From Saturnia japonica (lineage: Eukaryota > Arthropoda > Insecta > Lepidoptera > Saturniidae), in the NCBI GenBank assembly GCA_033032175.1, contig CM065332.1:853501-917500 (forward strand): DNA of 64,000 nt, written 5' to 3'; not shown here. The stretch's first letter is position 1. Below are more notes on the stretch, generated by a model that saw only the letters and a program-made list of their open reading frames with translations, searched no databases and was not told the origin of the DNA.

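Noticed and set aside
1..64000. The conserved insect talin gene rhea
   Set aside because: Rod similarity is too low, the rod has multiplied cassettes, and the distal rod and actin-binding tail are replaced, so a paralogue is more likely.
1..64000. CRISPR arrays, operons, bacterial promoters
   Set aside because: The repeats are exons or mobile elements separated by kilobases; the sequence is clearly eukaryotic and spliced.

Overview
This is a eukaryotic, intron-rich, AT-rich window, most likely from a moth or butterfly. The evidence is the repeat content: tRNA-derived SINE copies, RTE-like and jockey/CR1-like LINE 3' ends, mariner and Tc1-like relics, and the degenerate '...gaagccacgggcacagctagt' type of repeat end common in Lepidoptera. 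The whole window appears to be one gene on the minus strand, entering at the right edge (5' side) and leaving at the left edge (3' side). I reconstructed 86 exons by hand (one weak, at the right edge) from reading frame, AG/GT splice signals, intron phase and similarity to a recurring exon series. Neither the start codon nor the stop codon is in the window.

Layout in gene order (right to left). 63.9-61.6 kb: talin-type FERM F2 and F3 subdomains. 60.4-57.6 kb: a linker and a talin R1-like half-cassette. 57.4-17.9 kb: seven tandem cassettes, each of seven exons (called here G, F, E, D, C, B, A; about 299 residues, about nine helices). Each resembles talin R1-R2 (a five-helix plus a four-helix bundle). 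Cassettes 2-6 are close to each other, while cassettes 1 and 7 are divergent. 17.6-4.1 kb: single-copy talin-like rod, with clear talin R6-R7-R8-like sequence at about 9.4-4.1 kb. 3.9 kb to the left edge: sequence that I align with vinculin, not with the later talin rod. It has a vinculin-type 'WL.NP' repeat and then a vinculin/alpha-catenin-type bundle.

The model is therefore a divergent talin paralogue with a strongly lengthened rod whose distal part is replaced by a vinculin-like region. In the usual system talin and vinculin are separate proteins that bind each other at integrin adhesions; here the two would be in one chain. Talin, vinculin and alpha-catenin family assignments are from remembered sequence patterns, not from a search. 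No other host gene is supported. The introns hold the mobile elements, and no insertion interrupts an exon. One exon (C of cassette 5) has an extra base that breaks the frame; it could be an assembly error or a real lesion. A region near 9.6-10.7 kb looks like a spliced or interleaved mosaic and may be an assembly artefact.
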